Assembly: GCF_001541925.1 (NCBI RefSeq)
Contig: NZ_LQMW01000008.1
Coordinates: 62,001 to 126,000 of the forward strand
Direction of reading: 5' to 3'
Length of the DNA: 64,000 bases
Source of the DNA: Nitrosopumilus sp. Nsub
GTDB taxonomy: Archaea > Thermoproteota > Nitrososphaeria > Nitrososphaerales > Nitrosopumilaceae
Below are positions 43,520 through 53,359 of the stretch, piece after piece. Under the pieces are notes generated by a model. It was not told the origin of the DNA and did not search any database. It worked only from the letters and a program-made list of their open reading frames with translations. Positions within the stretch are counted from its first letter, which is position 1; every line of letters starts with the position of its first letter. A program made the translations under genes and the position numbers.

Positions 43520-43675
43520 TTAGGAATATCTTTCTGCTAATCTATATCTCATGTATTTGTCATCTGGTGAAAATTTAGCTGGATGTACAGATTTTGTATC
43601 TTCACCACATTTTGGACACTTATTTTTTAACGTATAGTGATTACATTTTGAGCATTTTCTTAATTGAAATCTCAT
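43520..43675 (-). CDS. nop10: Nop10, H/ACA ribonucleoprotein subunit
   Basis: A 51-residue protein from ATG 43673-43675 to TAA 43520-43522. [20 protein letters not shown] has the four zinc cysteines of archaeal Nop10, and [15 protein letters not shown] is the family's conserved tail. Nop10 joins Cbf5, Gar1 and L7Ae in guide-RNA directed pseudouridylation. It begins one base after the aIF2 alpha stop, a pairing common in archaea. Confidence 0.93.
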   Translation of the reverse strand: MRFQLRKCSKCNHYTLKNKCPKCGEDTKSVHPAKFSPDDKYMRYRLAERYS

Positions 43676-43676
43676 T

Positions 43677-44468
43677 TTAATTTTCTCTTGTTTTTTTAGA
43701 ATCTTCTCTTGTAAATTTGAATGAACCTTTTTTCTTTTCTATATTAGTTTGAATTTCTTGAATTATGGGTTTTAATGATTTTTCAGCAGATTTGAAGTCT
43801 TCAGATGTTATTGATATTCGGTATTTTGGTGCACCCAAATATGTGATATCTAATGTTGAATCCTTTTTAATTACATCTAACAATGTTTTCTTAATTATTT
43901 CAACTCCGTCTGATTTATTATTTGTAATTTCCATTATTCCTCTAATTTCTACGGATGGTAATTTTATTTTTGAACAAATATCTTCTATTGCAGTTGTAGT
44001 CTTTTTTGTTAATTTTAATTCTTTAATTGTAACAATTCCATTTCTGGCAATTTCCATAAATGCATCATAAACTGAATCAAATTTTGTGTAAATTTTATCT
44101 TCAATTTCTTCAATTTCTTCATCAGATAGTTTTGTTTTATCTTGAACATTTTGTAACAATGTTTTTCCTTTTTCAAATTTTTTGACTTCTTTTAATTTCC
44201 GCTTTTTTTGATCTTTAGAGACTTGTTTTAATGATAAATCTATATCGCCTGCTTTTACTTTTTTTACCAGTAAAACTTTCTTTTCTCCATCTTTTACAAA
44301 TCGATTAACTGATCTAATCCAACCTGGAGCAATTTCGGAAATATGTAAAAATCCTTGAATATCGTCATATTCGTCTAACGTGACATATGCTCCATGATCC
44401 ATCACTTTAGTCACTGTGGCTAGAATGATTTCACCTTGTTCAGGCATTTCTTGAATTTCAGTCGACAA
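43677..44468 (-). CDS. Translation initiation factor aIF2 alpha
   Basis: This 263-residue subunit of aIF2 has an N-terminal S1 domain ([20 protein letters not shown], then [18 protein letters not shown]), a helical middle, and a C-terminal alpha-beta domain ([20 protein letters not shown]). Its strand and position, with Nop10 directly behind it, match the archaeal arrangement. It binds aIF2 gamma, encoded nearby on the other strand. Confidence 0.94.
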   Translation of the reverse strand: MSTEIQEMPEQGEIILATVTKVMDHGAYVTLDEYDDIQGFLHISEIAPGWIRSVNRFVKDGEKKVLLVKKVKAGDIDLSLKQVSKDQKKRKLKEVKKFEKGKTLLQNVQDKTKLSDEEIEEIEDKIYTKFDSVYDAFMEIARNGIVTIKELKLTKKTTTAIEDICSKIKLPSVEIRGIMEITNNKSDGVEIIKKTLLDVIKKDSTLDITYLGAPKYRISITSEDFKSAEKSLKPIIQEIQTNIEKKKGSFKFTREDSKKTREN

Positions 44469-44508
44469 TTCTTCTAAAAATTTCCAATCTGTAAATTAAT
44501 GTTGCTCG

Positions 44509-45042
44509 TTAGAAGTCAATTCCTTCTTTTGCTTTTATACCCTTTTGAAATGGATGCTTAATTTCTTTCATTTCTGTTACTAGATCTGCTGCCTCAATTA
44601 CTTCTTCTTTGGCATAATTTCCTGTTAACACTAGATCCACATTCTGTGGTTTTGATTTTATTAAATCTAAAACATCTGTGAGAGAAATTAAATTAAGATT
44701 CACTGCATAATTTACTTCATCTAAAATTATTATATCGTATTTTCCTGATTGGATCTTTTCATTACTGATTTTAATTGCTTCTTTTGCAATTTTTTGATGA
44801 TCTTCTTTTGGATTTTTATCGTCTATTATTCCAACAAATCCTTTACCTATGGCAACCATTTCAAATTCTGGTTCTAATCGTTTTGATGATTCCATTTCCC
44901 CATAATGCCAGGAACCTTTGATAAATTGAATCATACCTATTTTCTTTTTATATCCAGTTGCTCTTAATGCAATTCCTAATGCAGCAGTTGTTTTCCCTTT
45001 ACCTTTTCCAGTATAAACAATTGTTAATCCATTCTTACTCAT
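44509..45042 (-). CDS. cobO: Corrinoid adenosyltransferase (CobA/CobO type)
   Basis: This 177-residue ATP:cob(I)alamin adenosyltransferase adds the adenosyl ligand to cobalt. The P-loop is YTGKGKGKTTAALG, followed by MIQFIKGSWHYGE and IILDEVNYAVNL, typical of the CobO/BtuR family. It is divergent from cbiA across 84 bases, so both may share a control region. Confidence 0.92.
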   Translation of the reverse strand: MSKNGLTIVYTGKGKGKTTAALGIALRATGYKKKIGMIQFIKGSWHYGEMESSKRLEPEFEMVAIGKGFVGIIDDKNPKEDHQKIAKEAIKISNEKIQSGKYDIIILDEVNYAVNLNLISLTDVLDLIKSKPQNVDLVLTGNYAKEEVIEAADLVTEMKEIKHPFQKGIKAKEGIDF

Positions 45043-45126
45043 AATTATTAGTAAATTTTTATCAGTAAAAACATTCGTTATTTTTACAAGGTATCAATTT
45101 AAATAAAAAAAAATTCTACACATACA

Positions 45127-46482
45127 TTGAAAATACCAAGAATTGTTTTAGCAGGAGCAACTAGTGGGGTTGGAAAGACATCGATCACATGTTCAATAAT
45201 TTATGCTTTACAAAAAAGAGGTTTTTCAGTTCAACCATTTAAAGTCGGTCCTGATTATATTGATCCCAGTTATTTGTCAACTATTTCAAAAAATGAAACG
45301 TACAATCTTGATGTATGGTTAATGGGTAAAAAACAAGTTTTAGAAAGTTTTGTAACTCATTCAAATTCAGATATTTCAATTATTGAGGGTGTAATGGGAT
45401 ATTATGATGGATTTGAAGGAAATTCTAATCATGCCAGTACTCATCATATTGCATCCATAACTAAATCTCCTGTAATTTTAATTTTAGATGCAAGTAAAAC
45501 TGCTCGTTCAATTGCTGCAACAGCTTTAGGATTTCAAAAATTTCATAAAAATTCTAGAATTGTTGGAATTATTTTGAATAAAATTGGAAGCAAAAAACAT
45601 GAAATTTTGTGTAGAGATGCTTTAGAAAAAACAAAACTACCTATTATAGGAGTAATTCCAAAAAATCCAATTTTAAATTTAGAATCTAGGCATCTTGGAT
45701 TAATTTCTACGTATGATAATAAAATTTTAAAAAATAAATTAGAAAAGATTACAAAAATAATTTCAGAGTCATTAGATGTAGATGAAATTTTAAAAATTAT
45801 TAAAAATCCAATATCTATTCCCAAAAATAAAATTAAAACTAATAAAAAATCCCAAGTTAAAATTGCAGTTGCTTTAGATAATTCTTTTAATTTCTATTAT
45901 GATGATAATTTGAATGCATTAAGACGTAATGGTGCATCATTAACATTCTTTAGTCCAATTAAAAACAAAAAAATTCCAAAATGTGATGGATTGTATATTG
46001 GTGGAGGATTTCCTGAAATATTAGGAAATGATTTATCAAAAAACCAACAAATGAAAAAATCAATTAAAAAATTGTCTGAAAATGATTTTCCTATTTATGC
46101 AGAATGTGGTGGATTGATGTATCTAACTAAATCTATTACAAATGATAAAAAAAAATACAAAATGGTTGGTTTGATAGATGCTGAAACAATTATGACAAAA
46201 AAAATGAGACTAAATTATACTAAAGGGAAATTATCTTGTAAAAATATTCTATCAAATACTTTACATAGATTTCAAGGTCATGAATTTCACTATTCTCAAT
46301 TGAAATCAGTTGCATCTGATTCAAAATTTGCTTTTGATTTAGAAATTGGAGAAGGAATTCAAAACCATAGAGATGGAATTATACAAAATAATACTCTTGC
46401 TTCATATGGTCATCTGTATTTTGATAGTTCTAATTATGCTCAAATTTTTGTAAATAACTGTATGAATAATTCACGTAAGTAG
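45127..46482 (+). CDS. cbiA: Cobyrinate a,c-diamide synthase
   Basis: CbiA amidates the a and c acetate side chains of cobyrinate with ATP and glutamine. The N-terminal ATP-binding motif is GATSGVGKTSI, with KVGPDYIDPSYL and VEGVMG-type segment (IIEGVMGYYDG) after it. The C-terminal glutaminase domain has YAECGGLMYL and the histidine in QGHEFHYSQL. Length 451 is usual. The start is TTG 45127. The 3' end faces the cbiC operon across a 201-base gap. Confidence 0.93.
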   Translation: MKIPRIVLAGATSGVGKTSITCSIIYALQKRGFSVQPFKVGPDYIDPSYLSTISKNETYNLDVWLMGKKQVLESFVTHSNSDISIIEGVMGYYDGFEGNSNHASTHHIASITKSPVILILDASKTARSIAATALGFQKFHKNSRIVGIILNKIGSKKHEILCRDALEKTKLPIIGVIPKNPILNLESRHLGLISTYDNKILKNKLEKITKIISESLDVDEILKIIKNPISIPKNKIKTNKKSQVKIAVALDNSFNFYYDDNLNALRRNGASLTFFSPIKNKKIPKCDGLYIGGGFPEILGNDLSKNQQMKKSIKKLSENDFPIYAECGGLMYLTKSITNDKKKYKMVGLIDAETIMTKKMRLNYTKGKLSCKNILSNTLHRFQGHEFHYSQLKSVASDSKFAFDLEIGEGIQNHRDGIIQNNTLASYGHLYFDSSNYAQIFVNNCMNNSRK

Positions 46483-46683
46483 ATTTCATGTTGAGATAAA
46501 AATGGAAACTTCCTTTCCGGCAAAAACATGGAGAGCTCTATGATTTCTATTTGTTTGTGTATAACAGAATTCACTACTCATTTTATTAAAACATCATCAA
46601 AATTTGAACCTAGTGATAATTCAATTTAGGTTATCGCAAAACTAATTTTTTTTATATTATTTTCAATTTTTTTTAAATCGTTT

Positions 46684-47325
46684 CTAATTTGTTGATTCTG
46701 CTCTAATTAATTTAAAAATTGCATTAATTATTGCTGAAGCTGAAGAACTTCCTCCTTTTCTTCCTAAATTAGTAATGAACGGTGTTCCTTCTAATTTTGA
46801 TAATTCTTCTTTTGATTCTGGTGCACAGATAAATCCAACTGGAATTCCTATGATTAATGCAGGTTTTACTATTCCTTCTTTTACCATTTCAATTACTTCC
46901 ATTAAAGCAGTTGGTGCATTTCCTATGGCGACTATTCCGCCATCGATATCATCTTTTGCAACTCTCATTGAAACTTGAGAACGTGTTTTTCCTTCATCTT
47001 TAGCTTGTTGCATAATTTCTGGTTTTGAAATATTACAAACAATTTCATTTCCAAAATCTTTTGGATTTTGTTTATTTAGTCCACCAATTACTCCATTTAC
47101 ATCAACTACTATACTACATCCATTTTTTAGAGCATTCATCCCACTTTCTATCGCATCTTTTTGAAAAATGAGCCTATTTTTATCAGCAAAATCAAAATCA
47201 GCAGTAGAATGAATAATTCTTCTTACAATAGGCCATTCTTTTTCATTATAATTGTGTGAGCCTATTTCATCTTCAATCATTTTCATGCTGGCATCTTCAA
47301 TTGATTGGCCTTTCTTAGTTTGCAT
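46684..47325 (-). CDS. cbiC: Cobalt-precorrin-8 methylmutase
   Basis: CbiC moves the methyl group from C11 to C12 to form cobyrinic acid. The 213-residue protein has RRIIHSTADFDFADKNRL, with the catalytic histidine in IHSTAD, and IVAIGNAPTALMEVIEM and VGFICAPESKEEL, all typical. It is the last gene of a four-gene group (cbiD, cbiG, cbiX, cbiC) and overlaps cbiX by 11 bases. Confidence 0.93.
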   Translation of the reverse strand: MQTKKGQSIEDASMKMIEDEIGSHNYNEKEWPIVRRIIHSTADFDFADKNRLIFQKDAIESGMNALKNGCSIVVDVNGVIGGLNKQNPKDFGNEIVCNISKPEIMQQAKDEGKTRSQVSMRVAKDDIDGGIVAIGNAPTALMEVIEMVKEGIVKPALIIGIPVGFICAPESKEELSKLEGTPFITNLGRKGGSSSASAIINAIFKLIRAESTN

Positions 47326-48067
47326 TTTCTACTTCCTTTGCTCTTTCTAATATTAAATCTACCATTTTCTGATCTGTTCCAATATGTTTTGTTATATAGC
47401 TTTTTTGAATAGTAGAATTTTCTAATGCTGGAATCAAATCATTATTAATATCTGTTTTAACATGTGCTCCTTCATGAAGAAAATAAAATACATTTACTAG
47501 AACATTTGGATTATTTTTTTCACAATTTTTGATTCCTTCAAAAATATCTGGTTGTTCTATTTCTAACCATACTCTACTTACATTTCTATAATTATCTTTT
47601 AATTCATTTACAATATAATCAAGTGATCTTTGTGCATTTGGATCTACACTTCCATGACCAATAATCATTACATCTACATCTTTATTTTCTAAAGTAATTC
47701 CATTTTCTTTTAATGTTGAGTTTATTCTACTTTGAACTATTTCTATCAAAGTTTTATGCATAATCATTGGTTTGGTAACAAGAAATTTTACTTTAGTATC
47801 TTTTTGTAATTTCATAACATCTGAAACTGCATTTTTTACTTTTTTTCCTGGATATAGAAAATATGGAACTATTGTTAATGAGTCGATGTCTTGCTTAAGA
47901 GATTTTTCAATTCCATCTTCAATGTATGGTGGTTCCACTTCTAAAAAACAAAAATCAACAAAAGAATATTCTCCTTTATTTCTAATTCCTTCACAAATCA
48001 CTTCTAATTCTTCAGATGCTTCTCTTTGTCTGCTTCCTCTATCTATTAGTAATAATCCTCGTTTCAT
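47315..48067 (-). CDS. cbiX: Sirohydrochlorin cobaltochelatase, two CbiX halves
   Basis: CbiX inserts cobalt at the start of the anaerobic corrin route. The 250-residue protein is a tandem of two CbiX domains. The C-terminal half carries both metal-binding histidines, His138 (IGHGS) and His198 with His202 nearby (FLHEGAHV). The N-terminal half has lost them: it reads IDRGSR, with Arg10 for His, and FLYPGKKV, with Tyr72 and Lys76 for the two His. So only the second half should bind metal. It overlaps cbiG by four bases. Confidence 0.85.
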   Translation of the reverse strand: MKRGLLLIDRGSRQREASEELEVICEGIRNKGEYSFVDFCFLEVEPPYIEDGIEKSLKQDIDSLTIVPYFLYPGKKVKNAVSDVMKLQKDTKVKFLVTKPMIMHKTLIEIVQSRINSTLKENGITLENKDVDVMIIGHGSVDPNAQRSLDYIVNELKDNYRNVSRVWLEIEQPDIFEGIKNCEKNNPNVLVNVFYFLHEGAHVKTDINNDLIPALENSTIQKSYITKHIGTDQKMVDLILERAKEVENAN

Positions 48068-49122
48068 TCCATTTTTCTCGCTATTGCCACGGTTAAATTT
48101 GGTGGGAATTTCTGTTTTTCTACAATTAATTCTCCTTTTGATACTTTAATTGCAGCAGCTTCAGAAACACTTGCTGTCCCTTCAAATGCTTTAACTGTAG
48201 TTGAAGGATTTGGAGTAATTATTTCGGCAAGTTCTTCTCTATCTACGTATTCTACAGGAATTTTCATTTCTTCTCCAAGTTCAATTAATCCTTTAACATC
48301 TTCAGGTTTTTTTATTGAAACTAGCTTAGCAATAGATTTAGAACTCAAATTGAATTTATCTAAACAATATTCTATTCCTTCTTTGATTGTTTCTTTAGTC
48401 GTATCCCAATGTAATCCAATTCCAATAACTAAACTTTCGGGACGATAAATTACAGATTCCTGAGATAATTTATTATCAATTACTCTATCTGAAATTATTA
48501 AATGTGCTTTAGAATTTGATTTTTTTAATTCATCTAAACTGTCATAAATTTTAACATTTTTTGGTAATTGTTTATACCACTCTTTGTTGCCCACTTGTTG
48601 ATAAACACCTATGGACTCTTCATTCACCATATGTGCACTAATTTTTGTTACTGTTGTTTCATCATCAATCTTCCAACCAAACTCCTTACCAACCAAATCT
48701 ACTGCAATTGTTTTGTTTACATCTGCAGCAGTTGTAATTACTGGTAAAGCATTTAATTTTTCAGCAATTTCCTGAGTTAATTCATTGGCTCCTCCAATAT
48801 GACCTGATAAAACGCTAATTACAAAATTTGTTTTATCATCAATTACAATTACTGCAGGATCTATTTTTTTATCTTTTAAATGAGGTGCAACTAATCTAAT
48901 TACTGCACCTAATGAAAAAAGGCAAATTAATGCATTAGAGTTTTTAAAAAGTTCAATTATTTTATTTGTTGTACCCTCCGAATACCATGTGATTTCATTA
49001 TTTTTGTTAGTTAATTTTTCTGGTGCAAAAACATCCCAATTAGGAAATAATCCCTTTAGTTTTTCTCCAATTATAATGCCGTTTTTTGTAATTGCAAGAA
49101 CTGATACCTTGTGCATAATCAA
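48064..49122 (-). CDS. cbiG: Cobalt-precorrin-5A hydrolase
   Basis: CbiG opens the delta-lactone of cobalt-precorrin-5A and releases the C2 fragment as acetaldehyde. The 352-residue protein contains LICLFSLGAVIRLVAPHLKD and FVISVLSGHIGGANELTQEI, then the C-terminal domain with VIGIGLHWDTTKETI. It overlaps cbiX at the 3' end and starts 25 bases after the cbiD stop. Length is normal for stand-alone CbiG. Confidence 0.91.
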   Translation of the reverse strand: MIMHKVSVLAITKNGIIIGEKLKGLFPNWDVFAPEKLTNKNNEITWYSEGTTNKIIELFKNSNALICLFSLGAVIRLVAPHLKDKKIDPAVIVIDDKTNFVISVLSGHIGGANELTQEIAEKLNALPVITTAADVNKTIAVDLVGKEFGWKIDDETTVTKISAHMVNEESIGVYQQVGNKEWYKQLPKNVKIYDSLDELKKSNSKAHLIISDRVIDNKLSQESVIYRPESLVIGIGLHWDTTKETIKEGIEYCLDKFNLSSKSIAKLVSIKKPEDVKGLIELGEEMKIPVEYVDREELAEIITPNPSTTVKAFEGTASVSEAAAIKVSKGELIVEKQKFPPNLTVAIARKME

Positions 49123-49147
49123 AAATTTCCAACTTTAATAAAATACC

Positions 49148-50251
49148 TTACTCTTGTGATTTTCTAGCAAGGATTTGTCCTTCAAAATCAAATAATATTA
49201 CCTCTATTGGAACTTTTTCTTCTGAATGTTTTCTCATATGCCTATATGTTTCACTACAAATTAGTTCAAAAAATCCAGTAATGTTGTTTTCTTTGATTAT
49301 TTCTGAAACATGTCTTGCTGTATTTGCTTTCTTAATATTTTGAATTACTTCTTCACTTGCATTTGATTTTTTTGCTAATTCTGATAAAAAATTCATATCT
49401 ACTTTTGATCCTTTCACATGAGTTTGTTTTATGCCAGCAGCCATTTTTGCAAGTTTTCCAATAAATCCTACAACATATGCTTTTTTGATGTTTTTTCTAC
49501 CACATTGCTGTATTGTATATCCTGAAAAATCTCCCATTTGTACAAAACAGTGAATTGGTAAATCAACAATTTTTTTTGCATATTCTTCACTTCTTCCACC
49601 TGTTGTTAATACTACAATTTCATTTCCTGCAGCAATTGCTACATCCAAATTTTGTCTAATTGATGCTGCATATGATGCTGTAGAAAATGGAATTACAATT
49701 CCACTTGTACCTAAAATTGAAATTCCATCTTTAATTCCTAATCTTGGATTGTCAGTTTTTGGTGCTAATTCTTTTCCTTTTGGTACTGAAATTACAACTC
49801 TAATTCCTTTTTTCTCAAGAATTTCTTTTCCAATATCTCTTAAATTTTCACGAATCATTTTTTTTGGTACAGGATTAATTGCAGGCTTACCAATTTCCAA
49901 ACCTAAACCTGGTTTTGTAACAATTCCTACGCCCTCACCACCACCAATTTCAATTTCATCAATTTTTTCTGTTAATGATAATTCAACAATTATCTCTGCA
50001 CCATGTGTAACATCTGGATCATCACCTCCATTTTTTATTACCGTACATTTTGCTTTCTCACTTTCAAATTCACAAAATTTTACTGGGATTTGAATTGAGG
50101 AACCTCTTGGTAAAATTATATCTATAGAATCAATTTTTTTTTGATTAATTATGGATAATAATGCAGATTTTGCTGCAGCTGTAGCAGAACTTCCAGTAGT
50201 GTAACCTGTTCTTAGTTCTATTTTTTTATTTGACATATCTCTTAGATTCAT
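49148..50251 (-). CDS. cbiD: Cobalt-precorrin-5B C1-methyltransferase
   Basis: CbiD transfers a methyl group from SAM to C1 of the ring. The 367-residue protein begins LRTGYTTGSSATAAAKSAL and carries GGDDPDVTHGAEI, GVGIVTKPGLGLEIGKPAIN and the GTSGIVIPFS segment, all strongly conserved in CbiD. It is the first gene of the cbiD-cbiG-cbiX-cbiC group, so its upstream region should hold the promoter, shared with the divergent epimerase gene. Met6 is an alternative start. Confidence 0.93.
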   Translation of the reverse strand: MNLRDMSNKKIELRTGYTTGSSATAAAKSALLSIINQKKIDSIDIILPRGSSIQIPVKFCEFESEKAKCTVIKNGGDDPDVTHGAEIIVELSLTEKIDEIEIGGGEGVGIVTKPGLGLEIGKPAINPVPKKMIRENLRDIGKEILEKKGIRVVISVPKGKELAPKTDNPRLGIKDGISILGTSGIVIPFSTASYAASIRQNLDVAIAAGNEIVVLTTGGRSEEYAKKIVDLPIHCFVQMGDFSGYTIQQCGRKNIKKAYVVGFIGKLAKMAAGIKQTHVKGSKVDMNFLSELAKKSNASEEVIQNIKKANTARHVSEIIKENNITGFFELICSETYRHMRKHSEEKVPIEVILFDFEGQILARKSQE

Positions 50252-50329
50252 TTTCTAGTATTAACTCTTATTTCATTAATCTTGAAATTTACAGTATAGA
50301 TTTAAAATTAAAAGTCAATTTAGATAATT

Positions 50330-51199
50330 ATGGTTAAACCAATCCAAGTAGTTATTACTGGTGCAAGTGGATTCGTAGCAAAAAATCTTAGAAAATATTT
50401 GTCTGAAAATAATATTAATTTAATTTCAATCTCAAGAAATGATTTTAGAACATATGAAAATGAACAAAAAATTATTTCTAAAGATTACAAAGAAAAGCTC
50501 ATTATCAATAAAATTAAAAATTCTGATGCGTTAATTCATCTTGTAGGAATCGGAAAACAATCTATAGACATTGATTATGAAATGATTAATGTTGAATTAA
50601 CTAAGCATGTTGTAAATTTAGCAAAGAAAGCCAAAATTAAAAAAATTGTTTATAATAGCGGTCTAGGAGTTTCAAGTAAAACTTCTGTAGGATATTTTAT
50701 TTCTAAATACAAAGCTGAAAAAATCATTGAAAATTCAGGCTTGAACTATACTATTTTTAGACCCTCGTATATTGTAGGAAAAGATGATTTGTTTACAAAA
50801 TTCTTAAAAAAACAGATTAAAATAAAAACAATTGAAATACCTGGTTCTGGCAAATATTCTATTCAACCTATTTTTATAAATGATGTAGTAAAAATTATCT
50901 TTCAATCTTTTACTGAAAAAAAATTTAGAAATAAAATAATTGATCTTGTTGGACCTGAATATTTAACATTTGAAAAATATGTGAAACTTTTTTCTAAAGG
51001 AACAAAAATAAAAATTAAAAAAATTAATTTAGAAAATGCATATTATAATGCAATTAATAATAAAAAATCTAATTTTGGAATTGATGATCTAAATATTCTA
51101 GTTGGTGATTTTAAAGGAAATTTTCATCAATTAGAAAAAATTTCACAAATAAAATTTGAATCTATTGTCGAATTATTAAAGTCCGGCAGATTGCTTTAG
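50330..51199 (+). CDS. NAD-dependent epimerase/NDUFA9-like protein
   Basis: A 289-residue atypical short-chain dehydrogenase. The Rossmann start is [18 protein letters not shown] and the later motif is [20 protein letters not shown], where Tyr and Lys are in the YxxxK position. [13 protein letters not shown] then matches the extended SDR/NDUFA9-like proteins. Some relatives handle nucleotide sugars and others assist complex I or lipid steps, so the substrate is open. It overlaps the convergent metK by 24 bases. Confidence 0.72.
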   Translation: MVKPIQVVITGASGFVAKNLRKYLSENNINLISISRNDFRTYENEQKIISKDYKEKLIINKIKNSDALIHLVGIGKQSIDIDYEMINVELTKHVVNLAKKAKIKKIVYNSGLGVSSKTSVGYFISKYKAEKIIENSGLNYTIFRPSYIVGKDDLFTKFLKKQIKIKTIEIPGSGKYSIQPIFINDVVKIIFQSFTEKKFRNKIIDLVGPEYLTFEKYVKLFSKGTKIKIKKINLENAYYNAINNKKSNFGIDDLNILVGDFKGNFHQLEKISQIKFESIVELLKSGRLL

Positions 51200-52342
51200 A
51201 ATTTCTGCTTTGTCAGTTTTTTCCCAACTAAATTCTGGTTCATTTCTTCCAAAATGACCATATGCTGCTGTTTTTTTGTAAATTGGTCTTTTCAAATCTA
51301 GTTCTGAAATAATGCCTGATGGTTTCATATCAAAATTCTTTCTAACTAATTCTTCTATTTGATTTTCTGGAATTTTATTGGTGCCAAAGGTATTCACATA
51401 AAGTGATACTGGTTCTGCAACACCTATTGCATATGCAAGTTGAACTTCACATCTATCTGCAAATTTTGCTGCAACAAGATTTTTTGCAATGTATCTGCAC
51501 ATGTAACAAGCAGATCTATCTACTTTAGATGGATCTTTTCCTGAAAAAGCTCCGCCACCATGTCTTCCAAATCCACCGTAACTATCAACAATAATTTTTC
51601 TTCCAGTTAAGCCTGCATCTCCATGAGGTCCACCAATAACAAATTTTCCTGTAGGGTTTATGTGAATTTTAATTTCATCATTCCAAAGATTTCCTAAAAC
51701 AGGTTTGATTACTTTGTCGATTATTTCTGTTGCTATATCTTCTTGAGATATTTCAGGTGCATGTTGTGTTGAAATTACAACTGTTTCAATTCCAATTGGC
51801 TTGTTATCTTCATATTTTACTGAAACTTGAGACTTACCATCTGGTCTAACCCATGGCAATGTATTGTTTCTTCTAACTTCTGATAATTTTTGAATTAATT
51901 TATGAGCTAATAAAATTGGCATAGGCATTAATTCTTCAGTTTCATTTGTTGCATAACCAAACATTAGTCCTTGATCACCTGCACCTTGTTCTTTTTCTTC
52001 AGTTGCTGTAACTCCTTGACTAATATCTGGACTTTGTGAATGTAATCTTAAATCAACTTTACATGTATCACCGTCAAACATCAATTCTTTATCATTATAT
52101 CCAATTTCTTTGATTGTTTTTCTAACTAATTCTTCTTGTGATTTTTTATCAAAAACTGCTTTTGATGTCACTTCACCTGAAACTACTACAAAATCTGTAG
52201 TAACCATTGTTTCAACTGCGACTCTTGAATTTGGATCTTGTTTTAGATATTCGTCTAAAAATGCATCTGAAATATTATCGCATACTTTGTCTGGATGACC
52301 TTCTGTCACTGATTCTGATGTAAATAGAAAAGTATTGGTCAT
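51176..52342 (-). CDS. metK: S-adenosylmethionine synthetase, bacterial type
   Basis: MetK makes SAM from methionine and ATP. The 388-residue protein is the bacterial/eukaryotic form: [20 protein letters not shown] at the start, [12 protein letters not shown] in the middle, and [20 protein letters not shown] and [20 protein letters not shown] later. Many archaea instead use an unrelated-looking archaeal-type enzyme, so this gene was probably acquired from bacteria by an ancestor. It lies 18 bases after the LSm gene. SAM feeds the six corrin methylation enzymes' cluster here. Confidence 0.94.
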   Translation of the reverse strand: MTNTFLFTSESVTEGHPDKVCDNISDAFLDEYLKQDPNSRVAVETMVTTDFVVVSGEVTSKAVFDKKSQEELVRKTIKEIGYNDKELMFDGDTCKVDLRLHSQSPDISQGVTATEEKEQGAGDQGLMFGYATNETEELMPMPILLAHKLIQKLSEVRRNNTLPWVRPDGKSQVSVKYEDNKPIGIETVVISTQHAPEISQEDIATEIIDKVIKPVLGNLWNDEIKIHINPTGKFVIGGPHGDAGLTGRKIIVDSYGGFGRHGGGAFSGKDPSKVDRSACYMCRYIAKNLVAAKFADRCEVQLAYAIGVAEPVSLYVNTFGTNKIPENQIEELVRKNFDMKPSGIISELDLKRPIYKKTAAYGHFGRNEPEFSWEKTDKAEILKQSAGL

Positions 52343-52360
52343 AAAACCACCTTAATTTAA

Positions 52361-52627
52361 CTAAAGTTCATTTTCTAATTTGATAAATAATACGTTGTTT
52401 CCTCTAACGATTACTCTACCATAGTTTGCAATGGTTTTACTATCGTGGATTTCTTCCGCATCAGTCATTATCAAATTCATATATGAATCAACATTGTCCA
52501 TTTTACCTTTGTATTCGACTTCGTTCTTTAATCTAACGGTAACTTTCTTTTTTGTACTTTTTTGTAGTATTGTTAATGGTCTTTTTGCACTATTTGATTG
52601 GGACACTAAATGTTCACTTAATTTCAA
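52361..52627 (-). CDS. LSm (Sm-like) RNA-binding protein
   Basis: An 88-residue Sm-like protein forming a ring that binds uridine-rich RNA. LTILQKSTKKKVTVRLKNEV and EYKGKMDNVDSYMNLIMTDA make Sm motif 1; YGRVIVRGNNVLFIKLE is Sm motif 2. Residues 1-15 are an extra N-terminal extension. It is co-directional with metK, 18 bases upstream of it, so the two may be co-transcribed. Confidence 0.92.
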   Translation of the reverse strand: MKLSEHLVSQSNSAKRPLTILQKSTKKKVTVRLKNEVEYKGKMDNVDSYMNLIMTDAEEIHDSKTIANYGRVIVRGNNVLFIKLENEL

Positions 52628-52705
52628 AAATCTCTGTCCAGCATAAAAGCCTTGCCACGATTGTAATTCTTTAAATTTTTTCTTATTTTTCTATAAATCA
52701 TACAA

Positions 52706-53359
52706 ATGATCTCAACTGGTTTAAAAAAAATAGATAATTTTCTATCTGGAGGAATTCCTGATGGTATAATTGTAGATATTTTTGGAGGAAATGGAACAGG
52801 GAAGACTCAACTATTATTACAATTATCAATTAATTCAATAAAAAATGGCGGCAAAGTTTTATTTTTAGATACCACTGGAGGATTTAGACCTGAAAGAATA
52901 TTAGAAATTCAAAAAAAATCTAACTCAAACATTAATTTCCTTAACAATATCTTAGTCTCTAGAATTACAAATACTTCTGAACAAATTAATTCAATAAAAA
53001 TTTTTGAAGAGAATACTTTTTCCTTAATTGTAATTGATAATATTACTGATTTATTTTCTTATGAGTATAAAAATAATCAATCGATCTTTAAAAAAAATTC
53101 TTTGTTTATGAAATATATGCATGAATTATCTTCATTTGCAGTCACTCATAAAATTCCTATTGTAATTACTAATATGATTAGAAATTCAAACGAACAAGAA
53201 GTTGAAAATATGTCTACTGCAATAGATCTTTTTACACATATCAAAATCCATCTTTTTAAAAATTCATCTGTTTACAACGGTGAAATATCTTCTCCATTCA
53301 ATAAAGAAAATTTCTCTTACACAATTACGTCTGCCGGTTTGTGTGATGATGATTTTTAA
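52706..53359 (+). CDS. RadB/RecA-like ATPase
   Basis: A 217-residue RecA-fold protein without the N-terminal domain of RadA. GLKKIDNFLSGGIPDGIIVD leads to Walker A GGNGTGKTQ; LFLDTTGGFRPERILEI follows, and Walker B is SLIVIDNITDLF. The layout fits RadB, a recombination mediator paralogue, more than a full recombinase. The stop overlaps by four bases the stop of the convergent RPA-like gene, and both proteins would act on single-stranded DNA. Confidence 0.8.
   Translation: MISTGLKKIDNFLSGGIPDGIIVDIFGGNGTGKTQLLLQLSINSIKNGGKVLFLDTTGGFRPERILEIQKKSNSNINFLNNILVSRITNTSEQINSIKIFEENTFSLIVIDNITDLFSYEYKNNQSIFKKNSLFMKYMHELSSFAVTHKIPIVITNMIRNSNEQEVENMSTAIDLFTHIKIHLFKNSSVYNGEISSPFNKENFSYTITSAGLCDDDF

Noticed and set aside
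44509-45126. A cobalamin riboswitch between cobO and cbiA
   Set aside because: The 84-base gap is AT-rich without the conserved B12-box or enough room for the aptamer.
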